From: Sphaerospermopsis torques-reginae ITEP-024
GTDB taxonomy: Bacteria > Cyanobacteriota > Cyanobacteriia > Cyanobacteriales > Nostocaceae
Direction: 5' to 3'
DNA: 64,000 nucleotides
Assembly (NCBI RefSeq): GCF_019598945.1
Contig: NZ_CP080598.1
Coordinates: 2,232,001-2,296,000 of the forward strand
Part shown: positions 45,270 through 53,878 of the stretch, one piece after another
Position numbering within the stretch: position 1 is the first letter of the stretch
Layout: every line of letters starts with the position of its first letter
The notes under the pieces: model-generated
The model's input: the letters and a program-made list of their open reading frames with translations, nothing else
Told to the model about the DNA's origin: nothing
The model's database searches: none
Translations under genes and position numbers: made by a program

Positions 45270-45481
45270 TAGGGGTTTAGCATTACTCATTGGTATCAAC
45301 TTAAACAAAAAATGCCTTATCTGTTAGCTTCCACACCCGCCATGAAATGAATTATGGCTTACGCCACGCTACGCTATCATGGCTAATAGCTAAAGTTTAC
45401 TAAAGTAAACTATCAATTTTTTAGTCATCTTTAGATGACTTTTGCTATTAGACTGGGAATTAATTCCCAGTCGGGTTATCG
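45270..45481. repeat. Multi-hairpin repeat cluster
   Basis: The 331-base gap holds GTAGGGGTTTAGCA (the end seen in the 60004-60112 element), GGCTTACGCCACGCTACGC repeat sequence and a chain of hairpins: AAGTTTACT/AGTAAACT, AGTCATCT/AGATGACT and GACTGGGAATTAATTCCCAGTC-type (arms GACTGGGAA). The chain resembles REP-like or IS200/IS605-end palindromes. No gene. Confidence 0.6.
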
Positions 45482-45487
45482 GTTTTA

Positions 45488-46006
45488 CTACTTACGATAA
45501 AACCAACTCTCCCCACCTGGTAACTCTATTAAAACTTCCGCTATAACTTTCGGTAAACTTTTTGCAGAATATTCATAAGTCAAACTTAAAAATTGACAAC
45601 ATTTTGCTATCAACTCCGTTTTATCAATCATTTCCTCTAATTGAAATTGATTATATGCACCATTTAAAACCTCATCACTAGCATCAGCAATAGCTTTTTC
45701 TATAACTTCCTCTAAAATTAAATCTTCCCACTCATCAACATTAATATAATATGATTTTTTATTTTCCTTCAAGTTGATATCTTGAATTCCTACCACTGCA
45801 TTTCTAATAGAAGCTGCCCAAGAATTAGTTAGCCGTTGTTCAATTTGATTTTTAATTAGATGTATTAGTAAAATATTTAAAAAAGACTTTATTTGTTGTA
45901 TAATTGCTTTTTTACTCATCCCCTCCAACTCATCCACAATAGCTAAAGCATCGGTATAACGTTGTTCTAAGATACAACTTCTGAGGTCTATTAATTCCTG
46001 TGTCAT
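45488..46006 (-). CDS. DUF29-related protein
   Basis: A 172-residue helical protein. MTQELIDLRSCILEQRYTDA, then LAIVDELEGMSKKAIIQQIK and HLIKNQIEQRLTNSWAASIR place it in the DUF29-like group of cyanobacterial proteins, of a different branch from the gene at 29964. It ends in LIELPGGESWFYRK. No enzymatic motif is visible. The next small gene upstream on the same strand is 68 bases away. Confidence 0.75.
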   Translation of the reverse strand: MTQELIDLRSCILEQRYTDALAIVDELEGMSKKAIIQQIKSFLNILLIHLIKNQIEQRLTNSWAASIRNAVVGIQDINLKENKKSYYINVDEWEDLILEEVIEKAIADASDEVLNGAYNQFQLEEMIDKTELIAKCCQFLSLTYEYSAKSLPKVIAEVLIELPGGESWFYRK

Positions 46007-46074
46007 CTTTGTATTAACCTCACAAACTCAGTTTATTGATCATTGTATCACTATTTTTATTCTATCGTTAACTG

Positions 46075-46314
46075 TCATGATTCAGCAATTATTTTCGCAT
46101 TCAAGAAAGTAAAAATCCTATCCAGTTCTAATATTTCTGCTAACTCAGCCTCTTCACTTGCAGTTAGCATTTCCGCCTTCTTTCTCTCAGAAAGTTCTTC
46201 CAGTCGAGATTGCAATTCTGAGCTAAACTTAAACAAATTCAAATCTCTAACTTTTTTGATTTCAATTCCCGACTCTACCCAGGATGAGGGTTGAATCATC
46301 ACTTGAGTAATCAT
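46075..46314 (-). CDS. Small conserved protein, antitoxin-like in size
   Basis: A 79-residue protein ending in a helical segment LQSRLEELSERKKAEMLTAS then EEAELAEILELDRIFTFLNA. The motif E-L-S-x-K-K-x-x-x-L-T-x-x-E-x-A-E is familiar from small cyanobacterial proteins placed next to toxin or nuclease genes, but I cannot name a family. A role as an antitoxin or regulator is a guess. Confidence 0.6.
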   Translation of the reverse strand: MITQVMIQPSSWVESGIEIKKVRDLNLFKFSSELQSRLEELSERKKAEMLTASEEAELAEILELDRIFTFLNAKIIAES

Positions 46315-46597
46315 AGACTTATTTGATCTCTTGTAATAACATTCATATTATCACATATTAAATATGTAATAAATAAAATTACCATCCATAACCTAACATA
46401 AAAATTATAAATCAACCTTTGCGCCTTTGCCCCTTAGCGCCTTTGCGCGAAATAAAATAAATAATACACTTAAAAACCTCTCTTCCTCTCTGCGCCTCTG
46501 CGCCTCTGCGTGAGAAAAAAACTACCTCATAACTACTTGAAAAAAACCACATAAACAGCTACCCTGCATTAGCATCAAAAATATCATCCCCAAAACC

Positions 46598-48970
46598 ATG
46601 AACACCCCAAAAATACCCCCCTACACCTGGAAACGCCCCGTCGGTTTAGGATGGGAAAAACCCTACACCGTCCGCTATCCTAGCAACCTCGACGATGGAC
46701 CATTTCACGGAATGCCATTAGGTGGTTTTGGTGCAGGTTGTATCGGCCGTTCCTCTCGCGGAGATTTCAATTTATGGCACATTGACGGTGGAGAACATAC
46801 ATTTAAAAATGTCCCCGCTTGTCAATTTAGCATCTTTACATCAGGCCAAACCTACGCATTATCCACCCAACCCCCAGAAGATAACACATTACAAACTTGG
46901 CAATTTTACCCAACATCAACCACAACCCAAACAACAGGAACTTATCATGCACTTTATCCCCGCAGTTGGTTTGTATATGAAAACGTTTTTCCAGTACAAT
47001 TAACCTGTGAACAATTTTCACCAATTTGGGCTAATAATTATCAAGAAACCAGTTATCCAGTAGCGGTTTTTTTATGGAAAGCACACAACCCAACTAACCA
47101 ACCAATTACTGTTAGCATTATGCTAACTTGGGAAAATATGACCGGTTGGTTTACCAATGCTGCAAAATCTCCCGAAGTGAAAATTAGAGACGATGGTAGT
47201 CCCGTTTATGAATATCAACCAAAATGGGGAGAAAGTAAAAACAACTATAATTGGTTAGCAGAAGATGATAAATATTTAGGTTGTGTTTTAGGTCGAGTTA
47301 CTAATAACGAAACTCCCCAAGAAGGTGATGGAACTTGGTGTATTGCTACCGTAAAAAACTCCAAAGTTGAATTATTTTATCATTCCCGTTTTAACACTGT
47401 CGGTAATGGTGAGGAAGTTTGGCAGACTTTTAGTAAAGATGGTTCTTTAACTAATTATTTAGATGAAACTCCCGCAGATGAAAACACTCGTTTAGGTGCT
47501 GCTGTTGCGGTGCGTTTCACTTTGCAACCAGGGGAAACTTTAGAAGTTCCTTTTGTGTTAAGTTGGGATTTTCCAGTTACAGAGTTTGCAGAAGGTGTAA
47601 ACTATTATCGCAGATATACAGACTTCTTTGGTTGTAGTGGTGATAACGCTTGGCAAATTGCCACCCATGCACTGAAAGAATATCATGACTGGCGATCGCA
47701 AATCCAAACCTGGCAACAACCAATTTTAGACCGAGAAGACTTACCCGACTGGTTGAAAATGTCCCTATTTAACGAACTCTACGACTTAACCAGTGGGGGT
47801 ACTCTCTGGAGTGCAGCAACGGAAAAAGACCCCATCGGCCAATTTGCGGTGTTAGAATGTTTAGATTACCGTTGGTATGAAAGTTTAGACGTGCGGTTAT
47901 ACGGTTCTTTCGGGTTATTAATGTTATTCCCCGAACTAGAAAAAGCCGTAATACGTGCCTTTGCTAGAGCAATTCCCCAAAGTGATGATAGAACTAGAAT
48001 TATCGGTTATTATCTCACTATCAACGCTGAAAGTCCCCAAGCTATACGTAAGGTAGCAGGTGCTACACCTCACGACTTAGGCGCACCCAATGAGTGGGTA
48101 TGGGAAAAAACTAATTATACTGCTTATCAAGATTGCAATTTGTGGAAAGATTTGGGTTGTGATTTTGTATTGCAAGTATACCGCGATTTTTTGTTTACAG
48201 GTGGGGATGATATTGAGTTTTTAGCAGAATGTTGGGATGCAATTGTGCAAACTCTCGATTATGTGAAAAAATTTGATTTAGATGGAGATGGTATACCAGA
48301 AAATTCTGGCGCTCCTGATCAAACTTTTGATGATTGGCGGTTAAATGGTGTTAGTGCTTATTGTGGTGGTTTGTGGTTAGCAGCTTTGGAAAGTGCGATC
48401 GCCATTTGTGATATTCTCAAAGATCATAAAAACACAATTTCGCAAAAATCAATCTATCAAACTTGGTTAAATCAATCAAAACCAATTTATCAAGAAAAGC
48501 TTTGGAATGGTAAATATTACCGTTTGGATAGTGAAAGTGGTTCTAATGTGGTGATGGCTGATCAGTTATGTGGGCAATTCTACGCTCGTTTACTCAATTT
48601 ACCAGATATTGTACCCACTGATAACGCCCTTTCTTCTCTCACAACTATATATAATGCTTGTTTTTTAAAGTTCCAAAATGGAAAATTTGGCGCTGCAAAC
48701 GGTGTTCTTCCCGATGGTTCACCGGAAAACCCCAACGCTACCCATCCCCTAGAAGTTTGGACAGGTATTAATTTTGGTTTAGCTGCATTTTTGCTACAGA
48801 TGGGAATGAAAAATGAAGGTTTGCGTATAACTGAAGCGGTGGTTAAACAAGTTTATGAAAACGGTTTACAGTTCCGCACCCCGGAAGCTATTACCGCAGC
48901 AGGTACTTTTCGCGCTAGTACATATCTGCGTCCAATGGCTATCTGGGCAGTGTATCTTTGTTTTAAATAA
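46598..48970 (+). CDS. GH116-family glucosidase (GBA2-like)
   Basis: A 790-residue glycoside hydrolase of family 116, which includes bile-acid beta-glucosidase/non-lysosomal glucosylceramidase and archaeal beta-glucosidases. The N-terminal beta domain shows GMPLGGFGAGCIGRSSRGDF; the (alpha/alpha)6 catalytic domain shows FAVLECLDYRWYESLDVRLY (the Glu being the likely nucleophile) and PDQTFDDWRLNGVSAYCGGL (the Asp of TFDDW likely acid/base). No signal peptide is evident, so it is probably cytoplasmic. Substrate could be a glucoside such as a glucolipid; not determined by sequence. Confidence 0.9.
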   Translation: MNTPKIPPYTWKRPVGLGWEKPYTVRYPSNLDDGPFHGMPLGGFGAGCIGRSSRGDFNLWHIDGGEHTFKNVPACQFSIFTSGQTYALSTQPPEDNTLQTWQFYPTSTTTQTTGTYHALYPRSWFVYENVFPVQLTCEQFSPIWANNYQETSYPVAVFLWKAHNPTNQPITVSIMLTWENMTGWFTNAAKSPEVKIRDDGSPVYEYQPKWGESKNNYNWLAEDDKYLGCVLGRVTNNETPQEGDGTWCIATVKNSKVELFYHSRFNTVGNGEEVWQTFSKDGSLTNYLDETPADENTRLGAAVAVRFTLQPGETLEVPFVLSWDFPVTEFAEGVNYYRRYTDFFGCSGDNAWQIATHALKEYHDWRSQIQTWQQPILDREDLPDWLKMSLFNELYDLTSGGTLWSAATEKDPIGQFAVLECLDYRWYESLDVRLYGSFGLLMLFPELEKAVIRAFARAIPQSDDRTRIIGYYLTINAESPQAIRKVAGATPHDLGAPNEWVWEKTNYTAYQDCNLWKDLGCDFVLQVYRDFLFTGGDDIEFLAECWDAIVQTLDYVKKFDLDGDGIPENSGAPDQTFDDWRLNGVSAYCGGLWLAALESAIAICDILKDHKNTISQKSIYQTWLNQSKPIYQEKLWNGKYYRLDSESGSNVVMADQLCGQFYARLLNLPDIVPTDNALSSLTTIYNACFLKFQNGKFGAANGVLPDGSPENPNATHPLEVWTGINFGLAAFLLQMGMKNEGLRITEAVVKQVYENGLQFRTPEAITAAGTFRASTYLRPMAIWAVYLCFK

Positions 48971-50078
48971 TGTATAAGAGGGAATTGGGAATAGGTGACA
49001 GGTGACAGTAAGAAGATCATAGGAATTGAGAAAGAAGAAGGAAGAATTTATTTCCCTCCCCATCACCCCACCTCCCCATATCCTTTGGTAACATTTCGCT
49101 CAAGCACTTATTCAGAACTTTACGTAAAAATTTTAGATTTTTTTAAGATTTGTCGTAAATAAACATCTTTTATAGTTAAAAAATGTATCAGCAGAAATGT
49201 GATTTTATTTTCTGGTTATTTCCGGAATGCTGAGAAAAAAACAGTAATAGTAATAGTTGAAAGTTCTCAACCCCTATACCCATGTTTGAAAATACGCCCT
49301 GAACACCTGTTTCATCAAAGAAAGCCTATAAATGATACAATTTGTTATCAGAATGCGGGCATTTTTGTACAAAAGAATATATAAATACGAATACTTCAAA
49401 ATTAACTTTGAAGCATCCAAAAACCACTTAAAACTTATCTCCAGGAACATGGAAAAAATGAACATTCAATATAAAAACCGTAAAACCTACCTCACCCTGA
49501 TAGAATTAGTTGACATCCAGAATATAAAAGTTACTCCAATGTCAGATGCAATGAGGTTTTGCGGTTAATTGTGTTGTTTAACGTTGACTGAAAACCAGCC
49601 AGATAGTACAAAATTTAGTACAAAACAAAATCTAGGTCTATGTAGGGTCAGCAAAAGCAGCAGCAACGATTTTGATTGTTTCAGGTTCACAACCAACAGC
49701 ACCGTTACTCATAGAAAAGAGTTCCAGTGCTAGGGATTTATATTATAGCTCTTTAGTTTCTGATTGGCAAGTAAAAACCAATGTGAATTACTGCCCAAAT
49801 CTCAAAATTTGTATATCACCAAATTCACCTACTGAATTACATAAGTATCAATTTTTCAGAATCTCTAAAACACAAACTCATCATAATTAACGATTTACAT
49901 TTACACATAATAAAATTGACATGATAATTTTTCTCCCTAGCAACTTAGTTACTTGACTTCACAAAAACTCAAAATTTTCTGGCAATAAATTCACAATTCT
50001 CTTGTGACGCTTAATTTATATTGAGCGGTTTAATTATATGATTAAATGCAGGTTTAATCTATTACTTTTTCTCTTAAC

Positions 50079-50102
50079 ACACCCGCTTATGGGTGTTTTT
50101 TT
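50079..50102 (+). terminator. Probable rho-independent terminator
   Basis: ACACCC / GGGTGT stem, loop GCTTAT, followed by seven T. No intact gene precedes it closely, so it may end a non-coding or decayed transcript. Confidence 0.6.
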
Positions 50103-50450
50103 ATGTGTAACTTTGTGTGATAAAGACATTAAATATAGTATATCATAAAATAGTATCAATAACAACTTAATTTTTAGAAGATCGGACTTATTGATATACA
50201 ATTATTACTATGTATTTACCAGCCGCAATTAAGAATAAGTGTAGCCCTAATGATTCTCCCATCAGACCTAAAAGAAAAACATATAACAATATATAATCAC
50301 TAAACTTCTAGAGTGAAATTTATGAAAAATCAGGTATTTGTTTTTGAGAAAATTCTCTAGAATGCTTTATTCATAAAGGTTTTTGAATTTAGTTAATAGT
50401 AATAATTGGCAGAAAATTCAAGATAATCAACTTTGATAACCTCATAAAAT

Positions 50451-50474
50451 GAGGGGTGTTACCCCCCATTTTTT
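50451..50474 (+). promoter_or_regulatory. HetR-site-like palindrome (or terminator hairpin)
   Basis: GAGGGGTGTTACCCCCC followed by ATTTTTTGG. From memory, the HetR target upstream of Anabaena hetP has the core GAGGGGTCTAACCCCTC; this site matches 14 of 17 positions. It lies about 1.4 kb upstream of the hetP-like gene on the same strand. The T-run also makes it a possible terminator, so both readings stay open. Confidence 0.45.
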
Positions 50475-50626
50475 GGACAAAAATGGGACAAAAGTGAAAG
50501 TTGCACATTGCCTAAATGAACATTCTGAGATATTCAGTAAATTTAACTTATAAGACTGCCAAAGTGGCAGATGACATTAGCGAAAAAAAATAGTATAAAT
50601 ACGAATGTAGCTTTTAAGAAGGCAAT

Positions 50627-51032
50627 ATGAATGATCTTCTTGGCTGACTAGAAAATTATGAAACTTTACTGAAAAGACTTAATAATTTTCGGCGGCTAGT
50701 TATACAATAATATTCAGGGAACATCTATTGAATTACAGCTTGTGGAATTTTTAGAAGACACAACTGCATCTACTAAACCCGCTGAATTACAGAAAGATGG
50801 TAAATTTTATTCTTTCTTTCACGAGTCAGCAAAAATCACAGAACACAAGTAACCAATAGCAGTTGCTTTCACCAGCAACCAAAGCGACGAGGTTACAAAA
50901 CTGTACAACAGGGTCAATACAGCAAAGCAGCAAACAGACTTGATTAAAAACAGTCAGGTTTTCAATCACAGGTCAGGTCATGAAACAAATCATCAGGTCA
51001 AATGCAGTCGAAACACTAAGCCCACGACGTAA
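50627..51032 (+). pseudogene. Decayed reading frame of unknown type
   Basis: ATG 50627 opens MNDLLG, then TGA; the same frame continues LENYETLLKRLNNFRRLVIQ; after a shift near 50700 the next frame reads GTSIELQLVEFLEDTTASTK and DGKFYSFFHESAKITEHK to a TAA at about 50852, and again PIAVAFTSNQSDEVTKLYNR beyond it. This looks like one gene broken by two stops and a frameshift. I do not recognise it. Confidence 0.35.
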
Positions 51033-51552
51033 TTTAGGGATACAACGCTCTGATTTACATTTTCGTCAGGCATCCGGGGAAAGTCTCGTACTTTCACCAA
51101 CGGTAAATTTATCAGTCCTACCCCAAAGTAGTGACGTATTAATTAAAAATAAAAGCAACAAGTCAACATCTTGGGAGAATAAAGCACTTTCAGCCTTTGT
51201 TGATGTAGTTTGGGAGAAGAAATTAGATTTTTTACCCAGAGTTGTGGTGTGGGAGTGTATAGGCAAGATAGCACAAGTCAGTAACATCCCAGGAAAGCAA
51301 ATCACAACGCAAATCACAACTTTAATAACTAAGACATTGGGGAAGATGAAAGCTAGATCAGAACAAGCAACCCCAAGCAGCTTAGTTTTGAAAGTTAGTT
51401 TATGGAAGTTGCTCCCAAACCTACAGACAACCAACCAGTTAGCAGTAAAAATTGCCAAAACTAAAACTTTGCTTCACAGTATCTGGATGCAGCGAACACA
51501 ACAGAGCAGTTTTAGGAATAGCTTTTTTGCTCTTAATTACGGGAACTGCTGA
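50980..51552 (+). CDS. Hypothetical protein upstream of hetP
   Basis: A 190-residue open frame rich in K, S, T and L, with no membrane span or motif that I recognise (central part WENKALSAFVDVVWEKKLDF and GKQITTQITTLITKTLGKMK). It overlaps the tail of the decayed frame before it and has no good ribosome-binding site. It may be a real but fast-evolving gene, or chance open DNA in a decayed region. Confidence 0.35.
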   Translation: MKQIIRSNAVETLSPRRNLGIQRSDLHFRQASGESLVLSPTVNLSVLPQSSDVLIKNKSNKSTSWENKALSAFVDVVWEKKLDFLPRVVVWECIGKIAQVSNIPGKQITTQITTLITKTLGKMKARSEQATPSSLVLKVSLWKLLPNLQTTNQLAVKIAKTKTLLHSIWMQRTQQSSFRNSFFALNYGNC

Positions 51553-51765
51553 GAAGTTGTAAAATTTCTGGATGTGCCTGTGGAAAAGGTGAATCTATAT
51601 TTTTCAACATTTGCTACTGGTCTATTACCAATATATTCCTGTAATTAATTCAACAACTGTTTCACAAATAGTCATCAACCAAACCAAAATTACTGGGTGA
51701 AGGTACGCATAGGGAAGAATATCACTTCCTGCGATCAACTGGTAAATGTTGGTGTGGTGAACTGA

Positions 51766-51803
51766 TATTGCAGTTTGTGTATTGCAGTTTGTGTATTGCA
51801 GTT
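51766..51803. repeat. 14-bp tandem repeat in the hetP leader
   Basis: Nearly three copies of TATTGCAGTTTGTG, ending 73 bases before the hetP start codon. Not a heptamer array of the common type, and possibly a binding-site cluster. Confidence 0.7.
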
Positions 51804-51876
51804 GTAAATAGCACTTGACAATAAAACACGAAGAAACTCGACAATTTACCTCATTGAAATAAAACTCAAACGTACT

Positions 51877-52263
51877 ATGAATCAAGACATTTCTGGAAAT
51901 AGTGGACTCCCTGACAAAAAAATCAATCCCGAACAGTTTGACCAAGTAATAGAAGCAATTCTCGCTGGTAAGTATTCTTGGGCTTGTGTGTTAATGTTGC
52001 GGTTTGTTGGTTACAATCCTTTGCATTACATTCCTTACCGTACTTATAACCGACTACTCAAAGAAAACTCTCGCAATAGTCGCTCAAACCCTCAACAGAA
52101 TGAAAATTTGAAAATTGCTCCATCACCAACAGAGAAAAGGTCAGAGAGTCATTTAACACCTAGCAGCTTGAGCAAAAAAATTAAAGATTTAGCTTATTTA
52201 GAAGTTGGGGGTAAGCAAAAAGCAGAAGTCCGTAATAGCCACAGGGAGAAGAAACCGGCATAA
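51877..52263 (+). CDS. hetP: HetP-family heterocyst differentiation protein
   Basis: A 128-residue protein. Its N-terminal half, NPEQFDQVIEAILAGKYSWA followed by CVLMLRFVGYNPLHYIPYRT and YNRLLKEN, is the conserved HetP domain of heterocyst-forming cyanobacteria. HetP acts downstream of HetR to drive commitment to heterocyst fate; paralogues exist that delay it, so this may be HetP itself or a paralogue. The C-terminal half is basic, low-complexity and likely disordered. hetC, the usual upstream neighbour in Anabaena, is not here. Confidence 0.85.
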   Translation: MNQDISGNSGLPDKKINPEQFDQVIEAILAGKYSWACVLMLRFVGYNPLHYIPYRTYNRLLKENSRNSRSNPQQNENLKIAPSPTEKRSESHLTPSSLSKKIKDLAYLEVGGKQKAEVRNSHREKKPA

Positions 52264-52322
52264 CCAACAATCATGATAGTTGATAACTTCATAACCAAAG
52301 TTCAAGGAGTCAGGAGCTATTT

Positions 52323-52406
52323 ATTTTGGATTTTGGATTTTGGATTTTGGATTGTTTTTGTCAACTCCAATCTAAAATCTAAAATCTAAAATCTAAAATC
52401 TAAAAT
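52323..52406 (+). repeat. Composite heptamer foldback element, copy C
   Basis: (TTTTGGA)4 arm, core TTGTTTTTGTCAACTCC and (TCTAAAA)4-5 arm, between hetP and the convergent ABC ATPase gene. Confidence 0.8.
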
Positions 52407-52425
52407 TTTTCTCCCCAGTCCCCTA

Positions 52426-53703
52426 TTACCTGTTGTTGGGAAATATGGCTAAATCGGTTTCTGGATCAAAAAAGTGGAGTTTTTCAGAAACTAATGATAA
52501 CCAAAGTTGCTCACCAAAACTGATAAATCTATCTGGAGGAACTCGTACTTGTAAAGTTTGACCATCTGTATTTGGTAAATCAGGGTCATATATTCTTACA
52601 GCAAGAAAACTATCGTTTCCTAAATTCTCTACTAAATCTACTTTAACTGGTAAATTTTTGGTAGCTGGTACACTTAACATTAAGTGTTCTGGACGAATAC
52701 CTAAAATTACAGTTTGTCCATCGTATTTTTGTAATGCTTTTCCCCATACATCTGGGAGGGTAAAGCGAAAATTAGCATGGGTAATTAATAAAGGTGCATG
52801 AAATTCTACCGGAATAAAATTCATTGGTGGTGAACCAATAAATTCAGCTACAAAGCGGTTAGCAGGATAATTATATAGTTCTAAAGGAGGGGCAACTTGT
52901 TGAATTTGTCCACCAGACATGATGGCAATGCGATCGCCCATTGTCATAGCTTCAGTTTGATCATGGGTTACATAAATCGTTGTTGTTCCCAACTGACGCT
53001 GTAATTTAACAATTTGGGCGCGAGTTTCTGCCCGTAATTTAGCATCTAAGTTAGATAATGGTTCATCCATTAAAAATACTTGAGGATTCCGAGCGATCGC
53101 TCTTCCTAATGCTACCCTTTGTCTTTGTCCTCCAGATAACTGTTTAGGTAGGCGATTTAATAAATTTTCAATTTGTAATAATTGGGCAACATTTAAAACT
53201 TGTTGTTCTATATTTCTTTCTTTTGGAGAAAGATAACGCAGTCCTTTAGGTAGTTTTTTAGTCACTCCCACCAATAAATTTTCTCCCCATGTACGAAAAT
53301 CAGGGGTAGAAATTGTTTCACCATTTCCCAAACGACGACGTAACCCAAAAGCGATGTTGTCATAAACACTCATGTGGGGATAGAGGGCGTAATTTTGAAA
53401 CACCATTGCAATGTCTCGCGCTTTCGGGGGTAAATCATTAACTAAGCGATCGGCCACCCAAATATTACCCCCAGTCATCACCTCTAACCCTGCTATTAAC
53501 CGCAGCAAGGTACTTTTACCACAACCAGAAGGTCCCACCAGCACCATAAACTCACCATCAGCGATGGTTAAATTAATGCGTCGCAGGACATTAATACTAT
53601 TATCTGCACCTTCTTTTTCTGGTGATGACTGTTGTGTCGTCACACTTTCCCCCTTCCGGGGAGGGAAACTTTTATAAACGTTTTCTAATACAACTTGTGC
53701 CAC
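52426..53703 (-). CDS. MalK/UgpC-type sugar ABC transporter ATPase
   Basis: A 425-residue ATPase of the carbohydrate-uptake CUT1 class, which drives importers for maltose-like sugars, glucosylglycerol/sucrose or glycerol-3-phosphate. Walker A GPSGCGKST, Q-loop, signature LSGGQRQRV, Walker B VFLMDEPLSNLDA and a C-terminal TOBE regulatory domain are present. Two insertions lengthen it relative to MalK (about 370): residues 14-35 (ESVTTQQSSPEKEGADNS) and about 125-165 (GRRLGNGETISTPDF to LSPKERNIE). The start is a GTG. No permease genes are adjacent, so it may serve several transporters. Confidence 0.88.
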   Translation of the reverse strand: MAQVVLENVYKSFPPRKGESVTTQQSSPEKEGADNSINVLRRINLTIADGEFMVLVGPSGCGKSTLLRLIAGLEVMTGGNIWVADRLVNDLPPKARDIAMVFQNYALYPHMSVYDNIAFGLRRRLGNGETISTPDFRTWGENLLVGVTKKLPKGLRYLSPKERNIEQQVLNVAQLLQIENLLNRLPKQLSGGQRQRVALGRAIARNPQVFLMDEPLSNLDAKLRAETRAQIVKLQRQLGTTTIYVTHDQTEAMTMGDRIAIMSGGQIQQVAPPLELYNYPANRFVAEFIGSPPMNFIPVEFHAPLLITHANFRFTLPDVWGKALQKYDGQTVILGIRPEHLMLSVPATKNLPVKVDLVENLGNDSFLAVRIYDPDLPNTDGQTLQVRVPPDRFISFGEQLWLSLVSEKLHFFDPETDLAIFPNNR

Positions 53704-53712
53704 AGTTCTCAG

Positions 53713-53876
53713 GTAATTGGTAATGGGTAATTGGTAATGGGTAATTGGTAATTGGTAATTGGTAATACAATTTTGGATTTTGGATTTTGGATTTTGGATT
53801 TTGGATTGTTTTTGTCAATTCCAATCTAAAATCTAAAATCTAAAATTTTCGTCACCAGTCCCCAGTCCCCAATCAC
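53713..53876. repeat. TTGGTAA array and composite foldback element, copy D
   Basis: GGTAATT/GGTAATG units (53713-53765), then the composite element 53771-53846 ((TTTTGGA)5, core TTGTTTTTGTCAATTCC, (TCTAAAA)3), then CCCCAGT units to about 53872. Confidence 0.8.
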
Positions 53877-53878
53877 CT

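Larger units (their letters stand above)
48971..50626. other. Gene-poor, decayed segment upstream of hetP
   Basis: Apart from a GGTGACA pair at 48993-49007 and short open frames (49199-49384, 49332-49568, 49672-49890) with no recognisable motif, I find no gene. The frame 49620-49890 (AKAAATILIVSGSQPTAPLL) looks protein-like and may be a fragment. A hairpin CACCC/GGGTG with T7 (50079-50102) looks like a terminator. Confidence 0.5.

Noticed and set aside
49199-49890. Short frames 49199-49384, 49332-49568 and 49672-49890
   Set aside because: No motif, overlapping one another, no convincing ribosome-binding sites; at best fragments.
51066-51458. 130-codon minus-strand frame antisense to the ORF upstream of hetP
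   Set aside because: Cysteine- and leucine-rich without family features; most likely a shadow frame.
51625-51945. 106-codon minus-strand frame over the hetP leader
   Set aside because: It spans the tandem repeat and the hetP start; composition looks like non-coding DNA.
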